Assembly: GCA_017607445.1 (NCBI GenBank)
Contig: JAEVHH010000003.1
Span: forward strand, 5,332,001-5,396,000
DNA from: Histoplasma ohiense
Taxonomy: Eukaryota; Ascomycota; Eurotiomycetes; Onygenales; Ajellomycetaceae
DNA: 64,000 nt
Reading direction: 5' to 3'
Shown in pieces: positions 10,359-22,631 of the stretch. The translations under genes and the position numbers were made by a program. Position 1 is the stretch's first letter. Every line of letters begins with the position of its first letter. The notes beneath the pieces are model-generated. The model was not told the origin of the DNA, did no database searches, and worked only from the letters and a program-made list of their open reading frames with translations.

Positions 10359-13300
10359 AAGCAGCTGCTGCATTGGGAATACAAACAACTAGGCTGCAAG
10401 ATAAACAATTATTGGTGATGAATATGTGGATGCTGACAGAAGCAGAATGGTCGATGGTGTGGACACTAGTGGATTCTGGCACAGATGTGAACTTCATGTC
10501 CCACACCTGGGCATCAAAATATTTCTCAAAGGCAGAAGGTAAACCAAAAGTAGTGGAAGCAGTTGATAATCATAAGGTTAAATCATATGGACAACAAAGA
10601 GCTGCAATGAAGATTATTGATGATGAACATGTCCTCTGAGAAGGATTCCACCATTTTGAAGAGGCTGACATTAGCAGATATGATGCAATTTTGGGCATGC
10701 TGTGGTTGGAAGCTGCAAACTCTGATATCAACTGGGTGTGAAGATGCTGGACCTATAGAAAAGTGTTGAATATTAATCACATGCACCTGGATACTGCTAA
10801 AGAATTCGCAACACTAATTGATGATGGCAATATTATATTCACTGCCTTACCATTACAAGCTGCGAGTGCAGCAACTGAGCCAAATATCCCAGATGATTAT
10901 AAAGATTATCTTGATGTATTCTGAGAAGACATACCTGATGCAGAATATGCACCTCATGATCATGTCATAGAGCTCAAATCTGGCAAGAAACCCCCATACC
11001 AACTGATATATAACTTATCACCTCAAGAACTCTCTGTCCTCTGAGAATATATTGAAAAGGTGTTAGAGAAGAATTGGATACATTCATCCAAGAGCCCAGC
11101 CGGCGCGCCAGTGTTATTCACACCAAAGAAAGATGGAACCCTGCATCTTTGTGTGGATTATCAAGGATTGAATGAAATAACAGTCAAGAATCGATATCCA
11201 CTGCCCTTGATAAGTGAAATACTTGATAGGTTAGCAGGTGCCAAAATATATACACAACTGAACCTTAGAGATGTGTATCATAGAATTCACATACAAGCAG
11301 AGGATGAATGGAAAACAGCATTTCAAACACAATATGAACACTTTGAATATCTAGTCTTATCTTTTGGGCTAATCAATGTCTCTGCAATCTTCCAATCTTA
11401 TATCAACAAAGCCCTCAGTGATCTTTTAGACATATATTGCATGGCTTATCTCAATGATATTGTAATCTATTCAAACATGCTTGATGAACATGTCATCCAT
11501 GTTAAGAACATGCTGGAACGGTTAAGGTGATGGAGACTATATGCCAAACTTAGTAAGTGTATGTTCCACACAACAGAAATTGAATTTTTGGGTTTTGTGG
11601 TTACCATGCAGAGCATTACTGTTGAGAAACACTGTGTTGACATGATTCTAGATTGGCCAGAACTGCGAACTATAAACAAATTGCAAATATTTCTAGGATT
11701 TGTCAATTTCTATTGTTGATTTATATACAAGTTCTCGATAATAACGGCACCCCTGACTGAATTGTTAAAAGGTTACAAAACAAAAAGGGGGAAGAATAAT
11801 GCATCTGTCCAGTTAGATGATAACTGCAAGCACGCAATTTTGCAGTTAAAAGAATGCTTTACAAAAGCACCATTGTTGGTTCACTTTGATTTGCAGTGAA
11901 AACTCTGTATAGAAACAGATGGATCTGGTGTTGCAATCACTGCAGTAATATCACAATTAATGAATGATGATCACTGACACTCAATTGCATTTTGGTCTAG
12001 AAAGCTCACAGAAACAGAAAGATGTTATCAAACATATGATCTAGAAATGTTGCCAATTGTAGAAGCTTTCAGACAATGATGCCACTACTTACATGGTAGC
12101 AGGCATCTGATAACTGTTTTATCTGACCATGCCAATCTCCAGTGCTTCATGATGATGAAGCAGCTAAATGGGTGTCAGATTCACTGGATGGAAATGCTCT
12201 CAGTGTTTGATTTTGAAATAGAGCACCATTCTGGGAAAAATAATCCTGCAGATGCATCAAGTTGTTGTTCAGATTTTGTAAAATACACAGCTCTCTTGAC
12301 AGAGCTCTCTACTCTGCAAGAGAAGCTGTGTAAGAGAATCTTTAAGTCACTAAAGACAAAAGAAAACACAAAGTTAGATCAATGTGTCAAGATGGTGTGA
12401 AAAGATCTGCAAGCTAATGAAAATTGTTGGGTGAAGAGATCTGTAGTCATTGATGACAACAACCCCTGCAGAATAAAGAATGCATCTGTGGATGAGAACA
12501 AGGTCACAGACATTACAGAGTTAAACCTAGAGATTCTGATGCCACAGATTCTAGCCATCAAGGTATTTGAGTTTGAGACAGCCTATTGTGAAGAGGTAGT
12601 CAAATCTATCATTGAACTCTTACTGCAGGTTCAGAATAGAGACACCAGCACATCTGAACTTCACAGAAGACTAGAGATGAATGACACTAGTATAGATAAT
12701 CATTCAATCTGAGCAGTAGATAAAGATGACCTGCTCAGAAAAGATGATAAAGTCTACATACCACAAGACAAGGCTGTAAGGCATGAAATAATGAAAATGA
12801 ACCACAATGATCCCCAAGGTGGCCATTTTGGATGTGACAAAACCATCGAAGTGATCAAATGCAAGTACTTGTGGCATGGTATGAGCAATGAGATTGCAGA
12901 ATATGTGAGAACTTGCGATGTTTGCCAACATGTCAAGATACCACAGCACAAGCCGTATGGGTTGCTACAACCACATCCAGTGCCAGATAAGAAATGGCAT
13001 ACAATTAGCATGGACTTTATTGAAGGCCTGCCAGATAATAAAAAGGGAAGTCAAACCTATAATGCTATTGTTGTATTTGTTGATTTATTCATCAAATGGG
13101 TCATAATTGTGCCCACATCTTCAGAGCTAGATGCAGAAGAACTTGTGGACATTATTGTATGAAGGGTTGTGAAGAACTTTGGCCTACCTGCAAACATTAT
13201 TAGCAACTGAGATTCATTAATAAATAGCAAGTTTTGATCAACATTGTGTTACCTGCTCCATGTTCAATGAAAATTATTGATGGCATTCCACCCGCAAACC

Positions 13301-14074
13301 GACGGCCAGACAGAATGATTGAATCAGGTGATTGAACATTATCTTCACACATATTGCAGCTACCAGCAAGATAATTGAATAGAATGGATTCCCCTGGCAC
13401 AATGGGTATATAACAACATCTTCCACACATCGATAAAAATGACACCATCTGAAGCAATGATCGGCCGACCAACTGAACTTCGCATAGACGTGGAGCCCCC
13501 AAGCACAGGTGTGTCAAAATCGGCGATGGAACAAGTGGAATGGATGAAGCAAGTGGAGAATAAAATCTGAGAATGCCTGGAAGCTGCCAAAGCAGCTGAG
13601 AAAAAGTATTACAATCAGTGCCATATATCAAAAAGCTTTAAGATAGGGGACTGGGTAATGCTGCATGCAAAAAATATATCCACCTTGCGACCCTCACCCA
13701 AACTAGATCATTGATTTTTGAGTCTCTTCCAAATAATTGATATCTGCAGTACGCAGGTGTACAAACTGAAACTCACACTGTAATATAAAGGAATTCATTC
13801 TGTATTCCATGTTTCCCTTCTCAAACCTTATCACGCGCGCGATGGACAAATCCCGCAAGCAGAATCGATAATTATAGATGTGCAAGAGGAATGGAAAGTT
13901 GAAGCTATATTAGACAAGTGTCAGTACCACAGTCAAACACAATATCTTGTCAAATGGAAAGATTGTACAGACACAGATAATTCTTGGGAATCTGAGGAAA
14001 ACTTGATGAACAGCCAGAAGTACTTGGAACAGTTTAATAAAACCTATCAGAAGCCAGTCAGTAAACAAAAATGA
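10289..14074 (+). pseudogene. Family A pol: PR-RT-RH-IN-chromodomain (copy 2)
   Basis: One uninterrupted frame apart from nonsense codons: about nineteen TGA and one TAA, no frameshift. Domains in order: protease with LVDSG (Asp codon 10472); reverse transcriptase from about 11050, with VLFTPKKDG and the catalytic box reading YLND instead of YLDD (11447-11458); RNase H from about 11880, with ETDGSG; integrase with zinc domain (TCDVCQHVK near 12920), first aspartate in MDFIEGLP (13012), second next to a TGA near 13215 and GQTE near 13310; chromodomain at 13880-14040 with YLVKWKD and NSWESEENL. It is a chromovirus-type pol, dead by point mutation. Confidence 0.92.
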
Positions 14075-14111
14075 AGAAGACAACAATGACTGCTGGATAT
14101 ACTTATTCCAC

Positions 14112-15253
14112 TCAGAGATTAAAAAACAGATCTGCCTCAGCTTGACCAGTGTCATTCAAGGAATTGTCACCAAGACAAACCTGCTTATTATCCCAGATTT
14201 CCTCAACTGATGAAGCATGATGTTTCAATGATGACTTGGGAGCTGCAATCAGTGATGTAATCACTGAGACCTCATCAACCACTGTTTCAGCCAGAGCCTC
14301 AGGAGAACTGTCTTGTTGAATCTCTCAGATCTTCACAGCAAAGAATCTAACCACTGCAGTCACAGTGCTCTGCAAAACATTAACATTCAAAGCATCCACA
14401 TCAGCAACAATTAAATCCTCAGCAGCATTGATAACCATCTGAGCCAATTCAACAGCATCTGCTGACATCTAATAGAAAGTTAATATTATATACTGTAAAA
14501 ACATCTGTTTTGAATAATAACTTACCAGAACACAGGTGTGCTTTGTCACTGAGCAGTGCTTGCATTTTTTGTGTTGACCCTCAGCAGGCTCACAATGATG
14601 ATGGGGGGATGTTGTCAAATGTCAAATACAACAACAGCAATATGCTGCTGTGTTTCTTTCTAACACTTCAATGAAACCATCCACTTTCTCATCTTCGTCT
14701 ACATTATCGATCAACTCAAATAATGTACCAAGATCTTGGCCCAGTGAGGATGACACTGATGTAATAGCAGAATGTGAAAACATGCTTTCTGGAATGCTGC
14801 TATGATCAAATGCCACACCCTGCTGTGACAACAGATCATCAGAGTTCATATAGAATTCTAGAACCCCATCTATGTCCTTGTAGATCTGCATGTCAAGTAC
14901 AAACCTTGCAACAGCAGTTTGATATGTGGCAAATCTCTCATCCAGAACTTTGTTGAAGAGCAGCATCTCATGAAATTCATCAATCAAAGATTGACTGATT
15001 TTGTGAAAGCGCTCAGACATCTATAACCCATTAGCACCCATAACAACCTCAGTTTAAGAAAACTTACAGCAGCACAACTCCTATTTGATATATGGCAGAT
15101 GTGACAGCATGTCCATTCATTGTTCACAAAGCAAGGATATACTGAAGGGTTCTGCAACCTCTCCAGACAACCCAAGCAAATGCTCTCAATGGCAGACAGC
15201 ATATCACCCTTCATAGACTCTGAACCAGCAACAGAAACAGCTGGTTCTGATAT
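14112..15253 (-). pseudogene. Antisense six-cysteine accessory gene, family A copy 2
   Basis: Same three-exon layout as copies 1 and 3: exons 15253-15068, 15020-14526 and 14468-14112; introns 47 and 57 nt. Here the tryptophan of the first module is intact (EWTCCHICH), which shows that the TGA in copies 1 and 3 is a mutation. The initiator codon reads ATA instead of ATG, and TGA codons occur in the second module and third exon. Lengths match the other copies to the base. The stop is 37 bp from the pol stop, on the opposite strand. Confidence 0.8.
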
Positions 15254-15781
15254 TCTATCATAACTTTAATTAGTACCAAGGCCTTATTCAAAGAAGAAGG
15301 AAAAGCAAAAGCAACAAGAAAGAAAGACAGATGTTGGAGATTGGAACCAATATTGCAATGATGATCAAAGGAATTGCAACAACACAAAACTCAACCCAAA
15401 ATGGAAAACACAACCACACAACCAAAACTTTGAATTTCACAATAAAAATTGCATAGGAAGATACAGTGTACTTTGTTTGATAAATTGATGTATTCTTTTT
15501 AAATAAAAAATCATTGGTGGTGATGGTGGTGATGATTTTGTTAGGGTACGACTTTTTGATGTAAAAGTCAAAGGAAAGGGGTTCAGAAGTTGTGCCTAAA
15601 TCATGATTGAACTGCATTGACACCAGAGATGGAAAAACATTCTTCCAAAACAGCAACACTTCGGAATTAACCCCAACAATTAATCCAGCTCAATCCTGTG
15701 AATTTCATACAATATCAACCATGCAGCACATATTATGAACTTCGCACGTCACATTAAGAAGCTCTGAGGACCAGGCCTTTG

Positions 15782-15796
15782 AAGAAGGGAGATAAT
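15782..15796 (+). other. Polypurine tract, family A copy 2
   Basis: AAGAAGGGAGATAAT lies directly upstream of the 3' LTR, where the plus-strand primer of reverse transcription is expected. The same tract is recognisable in copies 1 and 3. Confidence 0.8.
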
Positions 15797-16067
15797 TGTA
15801 ATAGATGCAACAGAGATATCTATATTAGGAAATAGCTATGTGGCGATAGAAGAACACAGAACACACCAGAATTAATGAGAAGGGACATAGCACACAGCAC
15901 CATAGGCGGCCATAGCGCGTGGTGGTCGCCTATATAATGCTTGCTGATATCTGTAGATATTAGAAGATCAGCGATTAGCTTTGAATAATAGAGATTGCTA
16001 CCTTCTTAACATTCTATGTGCGTACTTCACACTACTCCCATAATTATACCTACAACTATCTCTTACA
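15797..16067 (+). repeat. Family A 3' LTR (copy 2)
   Basis: 271 bp, colinear with the 5' LTR at 8943. Twelve transition sites separate the two; one is CA against TG, best read as an ancestral CG mutated on different strands. Confidence 0.95.
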
Positions 16068-16087
16068 ACTGCACAGGTTGAGTGGTC

Positions 16088-17815
16088 ATGGAGCCCTCAA
16101 CATCCTCCCATTCATTCAAGGACATTGACACAGTCTACATCAGGCCACTGAAGCTGGAGTCACCAGTCAATTTTGTTACTGAAAAGACTGGCAAGAGACA
16201 GAGAAAGACTGTTACAATGTCTTCTTCAGTTCTCAAAGAAGTCAGTGACAGCATTCTCATGATCATCTCTCAGCTACAGAAGCAGTTTGAGAAGACTCAA
16301 CAGCAACAGAATCTGCAGCAGAAGACTCTCATCAGATTGGCAAAGATTCTGAACAGCTGAGTTGAGAAGAAGAAGCAGTCAGTCAGTCAGAACTTTGTCT
16401 GAGTCTTCTATGAAAGATTCATCACATATATGACAGTAGATCTGAGTGCAGCATCAACTCTGAGAGAGAGTGCTGCTCTGAATACTCACTCACAGTCAAA
16501 TTCAGTGAAGACAGCTGTGAGAGAGCTGACTATCTGAGCAGACATTGTGCAGAAGAGGAAAAATTCTGCTCTTTCTGAAGCTACTTCTGTCAAGACTGCA
16601 GCTTTCTCAGCTGACAGAGCTAGTGGAATCAGTCTGCAGCTCAAGAACATCAGTCAGTTAAGAAGCTTCACAGAGAACACAAAGCAGCAGAAGAATTCAT
16701 GAGTTCTTATTACTCTTCAGTCAGAGAAATGAGTTGCTCAGCTGCAGTCATATGCTGTGCAGTAGATGATCATTGCAAACATTCAGAGGGTGGAGAACAT
16801 GGCTAATATGCTGAAGATGAAGTTCATCAGAACAGATTGAGTGATTACATTAAACAACAGAGGCATACATGATGCTCTGATCACTGAAAAGACAGTGACT
16901 ACTCTCTGTGAAGTTCTTGGCACCACAGAGATTTGGCTATCAGAGTGGTGGTACAATTATGCTGTCTCAGAAGTTTCAGAATTCATCCAGAACTGAGAAG
17001 AGATAAGAATTCTCACAGATAAGATGATTGAGAAAGAGATTCTGACTCAGACAAAGATAAAATCAGTGAGCTGTCAACCCTCACAACATGGAGTGAATCT
17101 TAAGACAGAGAAGATTATATAAATTGTCTTCTTCCTCACTCTGATGAAAGACTTCTCACTCTTCAATGTCAGTGAGAGGGTCAGATTCATTGAGAAAAGA
17201 TCACTGACAGTGAGATATGACTCAGAATGTCAGAGGTACTGTCATTCATCAAAGTGTGTGTGACTGATGAGATACTCCAACTGCAGTGAGCCCACAAGCT
17301 GACATGAGAGATCAACAAATGTGAAGTGCAAGAGAGCATCACAGTGTGTCAACTGCTGTCAACTCTACTCAGCTGAGCATCAGCACTGCTCTGCTGTGCT
17401 CAGATGTGTGAATGACATTCTCAGATGTCTAACTCAAAAGAAGCTAGCAGCTGTCCACTGTCTTGATGACAGATGCCACAGAGATGCTCAGAAGTGACAA
17501 TCATCATCAATATAGTCAGCATCAATGATTGCAGTGATGATATCTACATCATTCACTCAATCAACTCAGTCAACACAGCCCACTGAGCTAGCACTCTGCA
17601 AGTGAGTGGCTACTCAGAGCTTCATCAGTGAAAAGAATGTCATCTGACAGATGATTCACATCAGACAATGCTCAGTCTGCACAGCAGAGTGACAGCATAG
17701 TCAAGCAGTCAAAGAGCAGTCTAGCCTCAGCATGCAGACAACAGATCTAGAATTCTTCAATTTTATTCTGCAGATGAACTTTGACAGCAGCTTATCAAGT
17801 GACTTCTTATACTAG
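16088..17815 (+). pseudogene. LINE ORF1 (Gag-like, Cys knuckles)
   Basis: The frame starts MEPSTSSHSF at 16088, just after the gypsy target duplication, and ends at a TAG (17813-17815). The first 90 codons are open and end in a Gln-rich helix (QLQKQFEKTQQQQN). A cysteine-rich region at about 17228-17390 has the spacing of the two or three CCHC knuckles of Tad1-type ORF1 proteins (for example CVNC, then EHQHC). Many TGA codons interrupt it. Known role of the family: RNA binding and chaperone for the element. Confidence 0.7.
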
Positions 17816-20800
17816 AATATCAACATCAGTGATGCAGCTGATGCTGCAGAAACAATCAGCAGAAAAATCACTCTCTGCAGATCTTTTGAGTAAATACAGT
17901 CAGAGCAGTTCTCTGTCACACAGCAGCTCTACAGCTTGCTTTCAAGCAGAGCTGTGAAGTGATCTGTATACAGAAGTCTTACACACATTCTGATATCAAG
18001 ACTTCTAATCACTCAGCATATGAGTGTTTTGCACTCATAGACTGCTGGGATGACACTAATCTGAAGCAGTGAGAGGAGAAGAGGCTCTGAATCATGATAT
18101 ATGTATGCAAGAGTTCAAAGATAAGAGCACAGCAACACTGATCTGTGCAAAACAGAAATCTGCTGTGAATCAGTGTCAATGACTGTCATATTCTCAATGT
18201 GTACAGACAGTCTGAGACAGATACAGTCATGAACTATCTGATCAATTTGAGTCCACCAGCCTGCTGTCTAGTAGATGGGGATTTCAATATATGATATAAT
18301 ATTTTTGAATCAGAGGCAGTGAATCTGCACTGAGAAGAGAAGCTTATTCAGTGAGTCAGTGAATATGAAATGAACTTTGTGAAAGAGGTAGACATTTCAA
18401 CTCATATAGTAGACTATGTGATTGATCTCATCTTCTTCAATGTGATCTTTGCTTTCACTTCAGTGTGTTAAGATTTACACTGCAGCTCAGATCATCAGTC
18501 TATAATTACTATACTGTCAACAACACTTCAGACACAGCAGAGCAGAGCTCAGATCAAAATCACAGACTCTCAGCTGAAGCTCTTTGCAGATTTTGTCAGA
18601 GATCTCATAATGAATATATCTTACTTAGATAGAGTTGAGAATGCAGTATAGCTTGATAATCTGATCTGACACTTCATTCAGAATCTTCTGACTGCAGCTC
18701 AGACAGTCAGCAAGTCAGTGCAACAAAAGCAGACTACAGCTCTCTGATGAACAGCAGACTGCTGAAGAGCACATTGAGAGCTCATCACTCATCAGACAGA
18801 GACTGCAAAGCATCAGTTCAAGAACACAGTGTGCAAGACCAAGCATGTATACTGAAGACAGATAATCAATGAGATCAGAGATGACAGAGATCTGTACTGA
18901 ATGATAGTATGATATAGACTGAAACTCAATCTCAGAGCACTCTCTCTGATGATTGAGAATCAGATCATAGAAGAGACAGCTGTCAAAGTCAAGACATTTC
19001 AGCAAATTATTCTGAAGTGATACAACTCAGCTGATGATCTGAAATACAATTCATTGAATAATGAGTACTGAAGCAGCATAGAAAACCTGCTCTGAGATCT
19101 CTGAGTTGAGATGAAGGAGATAGAGCACAACATCATTGAAGTACAGAGTATCTCTTCAGACACAGATGAAATCACAGTGCAGCTGCTCAAGATATACTGA
19201 CAGTATATGTCTCTCTTTGTACAGCAGCTATACAACTGCTGTCTTCAGCTCTGCCACTTCCCACAAATCTGAAAGCTGACAGAGATGACAATGATATTCA
19301 AGATAGATAAAAGAAACAGAAGCTCAGTCTGCTTCTGAAGATTCATTGTTCTTCTCTCAGTAATCTTCAAAAGACTGAAACACATTGTTGTAAGACAATT
19401 GATGTACACAGCACTCATTCATGATGTAGTCAACTTGCAATATGAAGAGACACTGCTCAGACAATCAGCAATGAATCTGATAGCTGCTTTCACTTATAAG
19501 ATGAAGACAGTCTTCACACAAAACAAGGAGATATTCATGATCACAATGAATATACAGAGTGTCTTTGATGCTGTGCTGTGCAGACAGCTGCTTCAGCAGA
19601 TGACACAACAGAGATGGCTGTGCAAGCTACTACAACTCATTGACAACTTTCTCATCAAACACAGAGCTCAGATTCAGCTGAAGGGGATCATCACAGCAGC
19701 ACATCAGATGCAATGTGACACATCACAGAGATCTTCTCTATCATCAATACTGTTTCTTCTGTATCTGACAGAGCTGCTGTGGCAGAATCTGAAATTGTGC
19801 TTTGACTATGCAGATGATCTGAATACTTGACAGGCTATACACTCATTTAACAGCAATGCTATTTTTCTCAGCCATGATATACAGAGTATTCTGAGATGGA
19901 GGAAGACAAACAAGATGGCCTTCACATCAGAAAAACTTGAGATGATTCATCTCACAAGAAAGTGATACAATGAAGTATCATCAGTGATTGTATCAGAGAA
20001 TCTGATCATACACTCTGTCACTGCCTCAGCTGAACAGAAGTCAGCACTTCACTGATTGAATATACACTTTGACAGAAGACTCATCTGAAAATCATATATC
20101 TCTGCTCAGACAAAGAAGACAAGAGCTGTGACTCAGTATATTCAAAGTCTAGAAAAGATCAGAGATGAGCTTCTGACAGATGCTCTGTGGAAGATAGTCA
20201 CTATCTGCATGGTTTTCTCACTGCTCTATAGCACAGAGACCTGGTACAGCAGCTGTATGCAGTCAGCAAGACACATGAGCAGGAGTGGAGAGATCAGCTC
20301 TCATCTGAAATAACATATAAGAACAGTTGAGAAGATGCTTATCATAACAGTCAGAGAAGTTCTTTCAGTTTTCTGTACAACACTCATCACAACTCTATAC
20401 TAAGATGCTGAACTCTCATCAGCAATGATAGCTCTGAAGAAGATCAAAATGTGTTTTGCAACAAGGCTTCAGATGATGAATGAGAAGCATTCACTGACTT
20501 CACAAATAGCTTTCTCAATAATCACACATGAAAGAGAGGCTGGAATTTGACAGCATTCAAAGATCAAAATTCAGAGGTTGAGAGCACTGCTGTCTGCAGT
20601 CAATAGACTCACACTTGCCATCTCACACTACTCAGAGAGATGTGGGACAGATTTCATAGAGAATATAGACAAAAAAAATACTGCTCAGACATTTAAGAAA
20701 TGATGAAGAAGTCAATCTTCAATAGATCTATATATTTTCTCAGATGAATCAGAACAGATTCTTGACAACAGCAGACAGATTGACTATAACTTTATAGTCT

Positions 20801-21645
20801 ATTAGAGAAACAAACAGCTGATCAGCTTCTCAGCTGCACTGAGCTCTATATCACATATCTTCAACACTGAGACAATTGACATCTGCTGTGCATTAGAGTG
20901 TGTGGTGAAGCTTCTACTCTGTGTCACAGATGACAGTATCAACTTTCAGATCTGACTCTGTCTTGACAACATCTCAGTCATCTGAGACATACAGAGCAGT
21001 GCAGTGATCTTCTTGAATTGAGTCTACAGCTGCTGTCACAAGCTTTTCAGACAACATAATGTGAATCTGAAATGAGTCTCTGAGTATATGAAAATAGAGA
21101 GCAATGAGAAAGTAGACTGTCTAGCTAAGTGAATGATCTCATCTACTGCAGTCTCAGTCTATGAACTCAAGATCATGCTCACAGTCAGTGGAGTCTGCAC
21201 AGTGATCAAGCAACTCAGTCAAAAGACAGAGTGAGAGTAATGAAGTAGAGTCTGTGAAAAGTTCTCTGACTGATATCAGAGCTGAAGATTCAGCAGACTG
21301 ACTGTGAAATATCAAATGAAGATCTCTTCAGAGCTCACCATGCCACAGCATGTTCTTCACTGCTGACTCATACTTCACTCCTCTCATGAAGACTTTTTCT
21401 GATACCACAGATGCTTTCAGCATGCAGATGTGAGGCTCATCTGTGTCTGTGAATACAACAAAAACTCAGAACATTTGATACTCTGTCAACATTCACAGAG
21501 ACACTTCTCTCACTGACTCAAGAGATCAGCAGCACAGTCATACAATCAGATGATAGCTGTTGTCTATCTAGAGTCTCTGATCTCTACAGACTTTGTAGAA
21601 CTGCTTGATCACACACAGTTCTACACACAGTACTGTATGAGATAA
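17812..21645 (+). pseudogene. LINE ORF2: endonuclease, reverse transcriptase, RNase H
   Basis: A single frame with many nonsense codons. Near 17950 it reads VICIQKSYTHSD, in place of the IQEPW endonuclease motif; then VDGDFN (18271) and SDHQS (about 18490), both endonuclease signatures. Reverse transcriptase follows, with FDYADDL (near 19802-19822) as catalytic box. RNase H is seen near 20960 (LDNISVI) and 21090 (ESNEKVDCLAK). A C-terminal zinc-like CEYNKNSEHLILC lies near 21450. The TAA at 21643-21645 is the likely true stop, since decay here rarely makes TAA. Domain order and RNase H point to the Tad1 clade. Confidence 0.8.
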
Positions 21646-21723
21646 CACAGCTGTTTGAGCACATATCATCTGACAGACTCTCACAGCAGTTCCAAATCTA
21701 TATAGATGATACAGATAGCACAA

Positions 21724-21966
21724 CATCTGATACAACTGATTCAATCAGTACAATAGATTCAATCAATGCAATTGATACAAATGGTACAATTGATTCAATC
21801 AGTACAATTGACTCGATCAGTTCAATCAGTACAAACAGTACAATTGATACAATTGATACAATTGATTCAATCAGCTCAATCAGTTCAATCGGTACAAATG
21901 ATACAATTGATACAATTGATACAATTGAATCAATTAGTTCAATTGATTCAACTGATGTAAATGATT
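21724..21966 (+). repeat. 9-bp minisatellite in the LINE 3' region
   Basis: About 27 units of a 9-mer with consensus close to (A/T)CAATTGAT or TCAATCAGT. Because the unit is a multiple of three, it yields an open frame of Gln-Leu-Ile and Gln-Ser-Val tripeptides, which is not evidence of a gene. Confidence 0.9.
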
Positions 21967-22631
21967 AAATCAGCATGATGAGCTCATCTGTTTCAACTAG
22001 CTGTGGTGTAATCAGTACAGTCTGTATGCTGACTCAGCTCTCAGCTGCAGATATACACTCTTCTTCTCTCTTCTCACTGCTCTTTCTGTCTCTCTTCATT
22101 TTCTTTCTCTCATGATCTTCTTCAGTGCTCTCTCCTCTCTCTCTCTCTGAGTTTGTGCTGAGTCATGTGACTGCAAGGTGTCACAGAGGGCACAGTCTTT
22201 TCTTCACTCTTCTCTTTATTTTTCTTTTCAGAACACTCACTTTTTCTCTTTTCTTTTGTTTATTTTATCTGTTTTTTCTTTGCTGTTAGAAGCACAGACA
22301 GTTCTTGAATCAACTGAGAGAGTTATCTCTCTTCATTCACTGTAAAGCCTTTCAGACACAGCAGTGGTGGTTTCTCTTGGAAACCACACTATAGTCTCAT
22401 CATGAATGATCATATGTCAGATCAGAAGTGAATACACAGCTCAGTAAAACTCTTTTCAATGAATTGAGTCTTCTCAAGAGTTGCCATCTGAATTCTGTTT
22501 TCTTTCTCTCTGTGTACATAGAAATCTCTTCAGTATAGCATGTCTTCATGCTCTTTGAGAGGCTTCTGAAACACAGGTGCTGCCCGTGTTTTCTCCGGGA
22601 TGTTAAATCAATACAAACAAACAAACAAACA
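21967..22631 (+). other. LINE 3' untranslated region and simple tail
   Basis: Pyrimidine-rich, no coding frame. CG dinucleotides reappear from about 22581 (TGCCCGTGTTTTCTCCGGG). It ends in about four AAAC units at 22609-22631, and integrase sequence of element D follows at once. Confidence 0.65.

Larger units (their letters stand above)
8943..16067 (+). mobile_element. Full-length Ty3/gypsy family A, copy 2
   Basis: 7125 bp, bounded by 271-bp LTRs and by a perfect 5-bp target duplication ACTGC (8938-8942 and 16068-16072). Order: LTR, gag, pol (protease, reverse transcriptase, RNase H, integrase, chromodomain), antisense six-cysteine gene, polypurine tract, LTR. The two LTRs differ at 12 sites, all explained by C-to-T change in CpG or CpC. 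It is inserted in the LINE leader, 16 bp before the ORF1 start. gag, pol and the antisense gene have exactly the same lengths as in copy 3. All genes carry stops, so the copy is inactive. Confidence 0.95.
8870..22631 (+). mobile_element. Tad1-like LINE, split by gypsy copy 2
   Basis: A non-LTR element of about 6.6 kb after removal of the 7.1-kb gypsy insertion at 8943-16067. It has ORF1 with Cys knuckles (16088-17815), ORF2 with endonuclease, reverse transcriptase and RNase H (17812-21645), a 3' region with a 9-bp minisatellite, and a simple tail of about four AAAC units (about 22609-22631). The 5' edge is uncertain, between 8854 and 8942. Flanks differ: element C on the minus strand at left, element D on the plus strand at right, so no target duplication could be read. 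Almost free of CG, CC and GG inside, but CG reappears at the 3' end. Confidence 0.75.

Noticed and set aside
21766..21960. Open frame of Gln-Leu-Ile repeats as a protein
   Set aside because: It is produced by the 9-bp minisatellite and lies after the likely ORF2 stop; no start context or conservation signal.
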